Source: an uncultured Opitutales bacterium (GTDB taxonomy: Bacteria; Verrucomicrobiota; Verrucomicrobiia; Opitutales; Intestinicryptomonadaceae). From it: a stretch of DNA of 52,812 nt. The position numbers and the translations under genes are program-made. Shown piece by piece: positions 51,999 through 52,812 of this stretch (the first letter of the stretch is position 1; each line of letters opens with the position of its first letter). The stretch spans positions 1 through 52,812 of the forward strand of contig URAJ01000013.1 in NCBI GenBank assembly GCA_900545715.1, given 5' to 3'. The notes below the pieces were generated by a model. That model saw only the letters and a program-made list of their open reading frames with translations, was not told the origin of the DNA and ran no database searches.

Positions 51999-52545
51999 AG
52001 TAAATTAAGAATGTAATAATGAGTGCATATATGTCAATGAAAGATGCTATTAATCCCTAAAAGAATCGAAATAAGAGAAAAAAATCAGGAGTTGTATTTT
52101 TATAGGATACAAAAATTGAAATATGAAATTGAGCGGAGTAAAACCAGTTTATAGATAATAGTATGGCGAGTATTGCAGGTAGGGAGATGTAATGAGAGTG
52201 TGTGAATGTGGAAGATACTTTTGGTGGGGAGAATTTAAACAATAAAAAATGCGTGTGAAGATTAGCGGGTGTGATATTAAGGAAAGTTCTTTAGAGAGAT
52301 AAATATTTAATTTTAATTATGCAATGGGAGAGTGAGGGTTGCGCGCATTTTTTGTAGACCGCTTTGTATTTAAGCTAAAAAATTAGAATGGAAGGAATGG
52401 ATAAATATGTAGCGAGTGAGGTCAATAAATAAGTAAAGTGGTGGAATAGAGGAGAGAGTGTGGTAGATTCATGAGATGTGAATAAAAAATTGAGAAATAT
52501 ATTGACCGAGCGGAATATAGTGTGGTAATTTAAAAAGCTTTAAAA
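51999..52545. other. Cytosine-poor, purine-rich spacer without genes
   Basis: This 547-base gap before tRNA-Ser has no credible gene on either strand. Base composition differs sharply from the rest: positions 52381-52500 contain 3 C and 36 G among 120 bases, and 52201-52320 is similarly C-poor. Words such as GAGAG, GTGTG and GGAG are frequent, with no clear repeat period, terminator or hairpin. It looks like decayed or non-coding sequence with strong strand asymmetry. Confidence 0.6.
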
Positions 52546-52632
52546 GGAGAGATGACAGAGTGGCCGATTGTGCCTGACTCGAAATCAGGTGTGCGGGCAA
52601 CCGTACCGGGGGTTCAAATCCCTCTCTCTCCG
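52546..52632 (+). tRNA. tRNA-Ser (anticodon CGA)
   Basis: The 87-base sequence folds with acceptor GGAGAGA/TCTCTCC, an anticodon stem CCTGA/TCAGG and loop CTCGAAA (anticodon CGA), a long variable arm (TGTGCGGGCAACCGTAC) typical of class II tRNAs, and the T arm GGGGGTTCAAATCCC. G is the discriminator. Unlike the tRNA-Glu at the other end, CCA is not encoded. It decodes TCG. Confidence 0.96.
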
Positions 52633-52650
52633 TTTAAAATTTCACGCAAC

Positions 52651-52684
52651 AAGCCCATTTTCAGCAAGTTCCGAATCTGGGCTT
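52651..52684 (+). terminator. Possible terminator after tRNA-Ser
   Basis: AAGCCCA pairs with TGGGCTT around a 20-base loop, followed by ATTTAT rather than a clean T run. It starts 18 bases after the tRNA. Confidence 0.5.
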
Positions 52685-52757
52685 ATTTATGAGACAACAC
52701 CCCTGTTTACAAGTAATTGATTATTAGGGTTCAACAAAAGCCAGAGCACACCAGACG

Positions 52758-52812
52758 GGGTCAACACCAAAGTCAGTGGATTTTAATGAAAGACGCCGCA
52801 TTGGACAAGGAC
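52758..52812. repeat. Right copy of 55-bp terminal inverted match
   Basis: Exact reverse complement of positions 1-55; bases before 52758 differ from the left copy. It lies 125 bases downstream of tRNA-Ser. See the left copy for interpretation. Confidence 0.85.

Noticed and set aside
1..52812. Linear plasmid or complete transposon with terminal inverted repeats
   Set aside because: The content is chromosomal housekeeping and metabolism, there are no replication or transposition genes, and the 55-bp match is better explained by repeat copies at contig ends.

Overview
The window reads as chromosomal DNA of an anaerobic or microaerophilic Gram-negative bacterium, most likely a verrucomicrobial (Opitutae-like) heterotroph. 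The supporting signs are two PEP-CTERM sorted surface proteins, a linked set of ileS, a DksA-like gene and lspA, many secreted glycoside hydrolases, secreted sugar-isomerase-like TIM barrels, a rubredoxin plus flavodiiron oxygen-scavenging pair, and a sodium-pumping decarboxylase beta subunit next to a sodium/proton antiporter. The taxonomic assignment is inference from gene content. No rRNA, CRISPR array, prophage or complete transposase gene was found.

Layout. Positions 1-55 and 52758-52812 are exact reverse complements, so both ends run into the same repeat. Left edge: tRNA-Glu(TTC), a tRNA-sized structured element and two terminators. 616-3165: NAD-dependent DNA ligase with a long extra tail. 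3249-7781 (minus): two PEP-CTERM proteins around a secreted TIM-barrel hydrolase-like protein. 8195-14083 (minus): housekeeping run of a coiled-coil exported protein, ileS, a DksA-like protein with a histone-like tail, lspA and a PfkB sugar kinase. 14171-14898: a tiny lipoprotein and a hairpin-dense convergent spacer. 14899-21548: a Tat-exported hydroxypyruvate-isomerase-like protein, two tandem exported TIM-barrel paralogues, a 28-bp minisatellite and a large secreted glycoside hydrolase. 21789-26833 (plus): two overlapping chemoreceptors of WspA-like signature followed by KDPG aldolase. 27249-30834 (plus): three unrecognised exported proteins, at least two preceded by promoter-like boxes that would give almost leaderless mRNAs. 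30906-32233: rubredoxin and flavodiiron protein, ending in a long nested palindrome. 32553-37390: an outer-membrane beta-barrel protein, a GtrB/DPM-like glycosyltransferase and transketolase. 37565-44786: an exopolysaccharide locus with a Wza-like export protein, the remnant of a second one, a Wzc-like kinase with a Gly/Tyr-rich N-terminus, a PslG-like hydrolase and two glycosyltransferases. 45020-48142 (minus): a sodium-cycle operon. 48271-51998 (minus): a small exported protein, an exported histidine phosphatase and an alpha-galactosidase. Right edge: a strikingly cytosine-poor spacer and tRNA-Ser(CGA).

Together the genes suggest a glycan-degrading organism that exports hydrolases and sugar-modifying enzymes, takes sugars through a PfkB kinase, KDPG aldolase and transketolase, builds its own exopolysaccharide, detoxifies oxygen with a flavodiiron protein and uses a sodium gradient. 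Many first genes of transcription units lack a visible Shine-Dalgarno sequence, while several downstream genes have a clear one.

The points most worth a second look are the tRNA-like element at 192-276, the unknown exported-protein cluster with a degenerate protease-like domain (27249-30834), the Gly/Tyr-rich Wzc with the adjacent export-gene scar, the lipoyl-like insertion in OadB, the DksA-like protein with altered zinc ligands, and the terminal inverted match that may reflect assembly breakpoints at a repeat.
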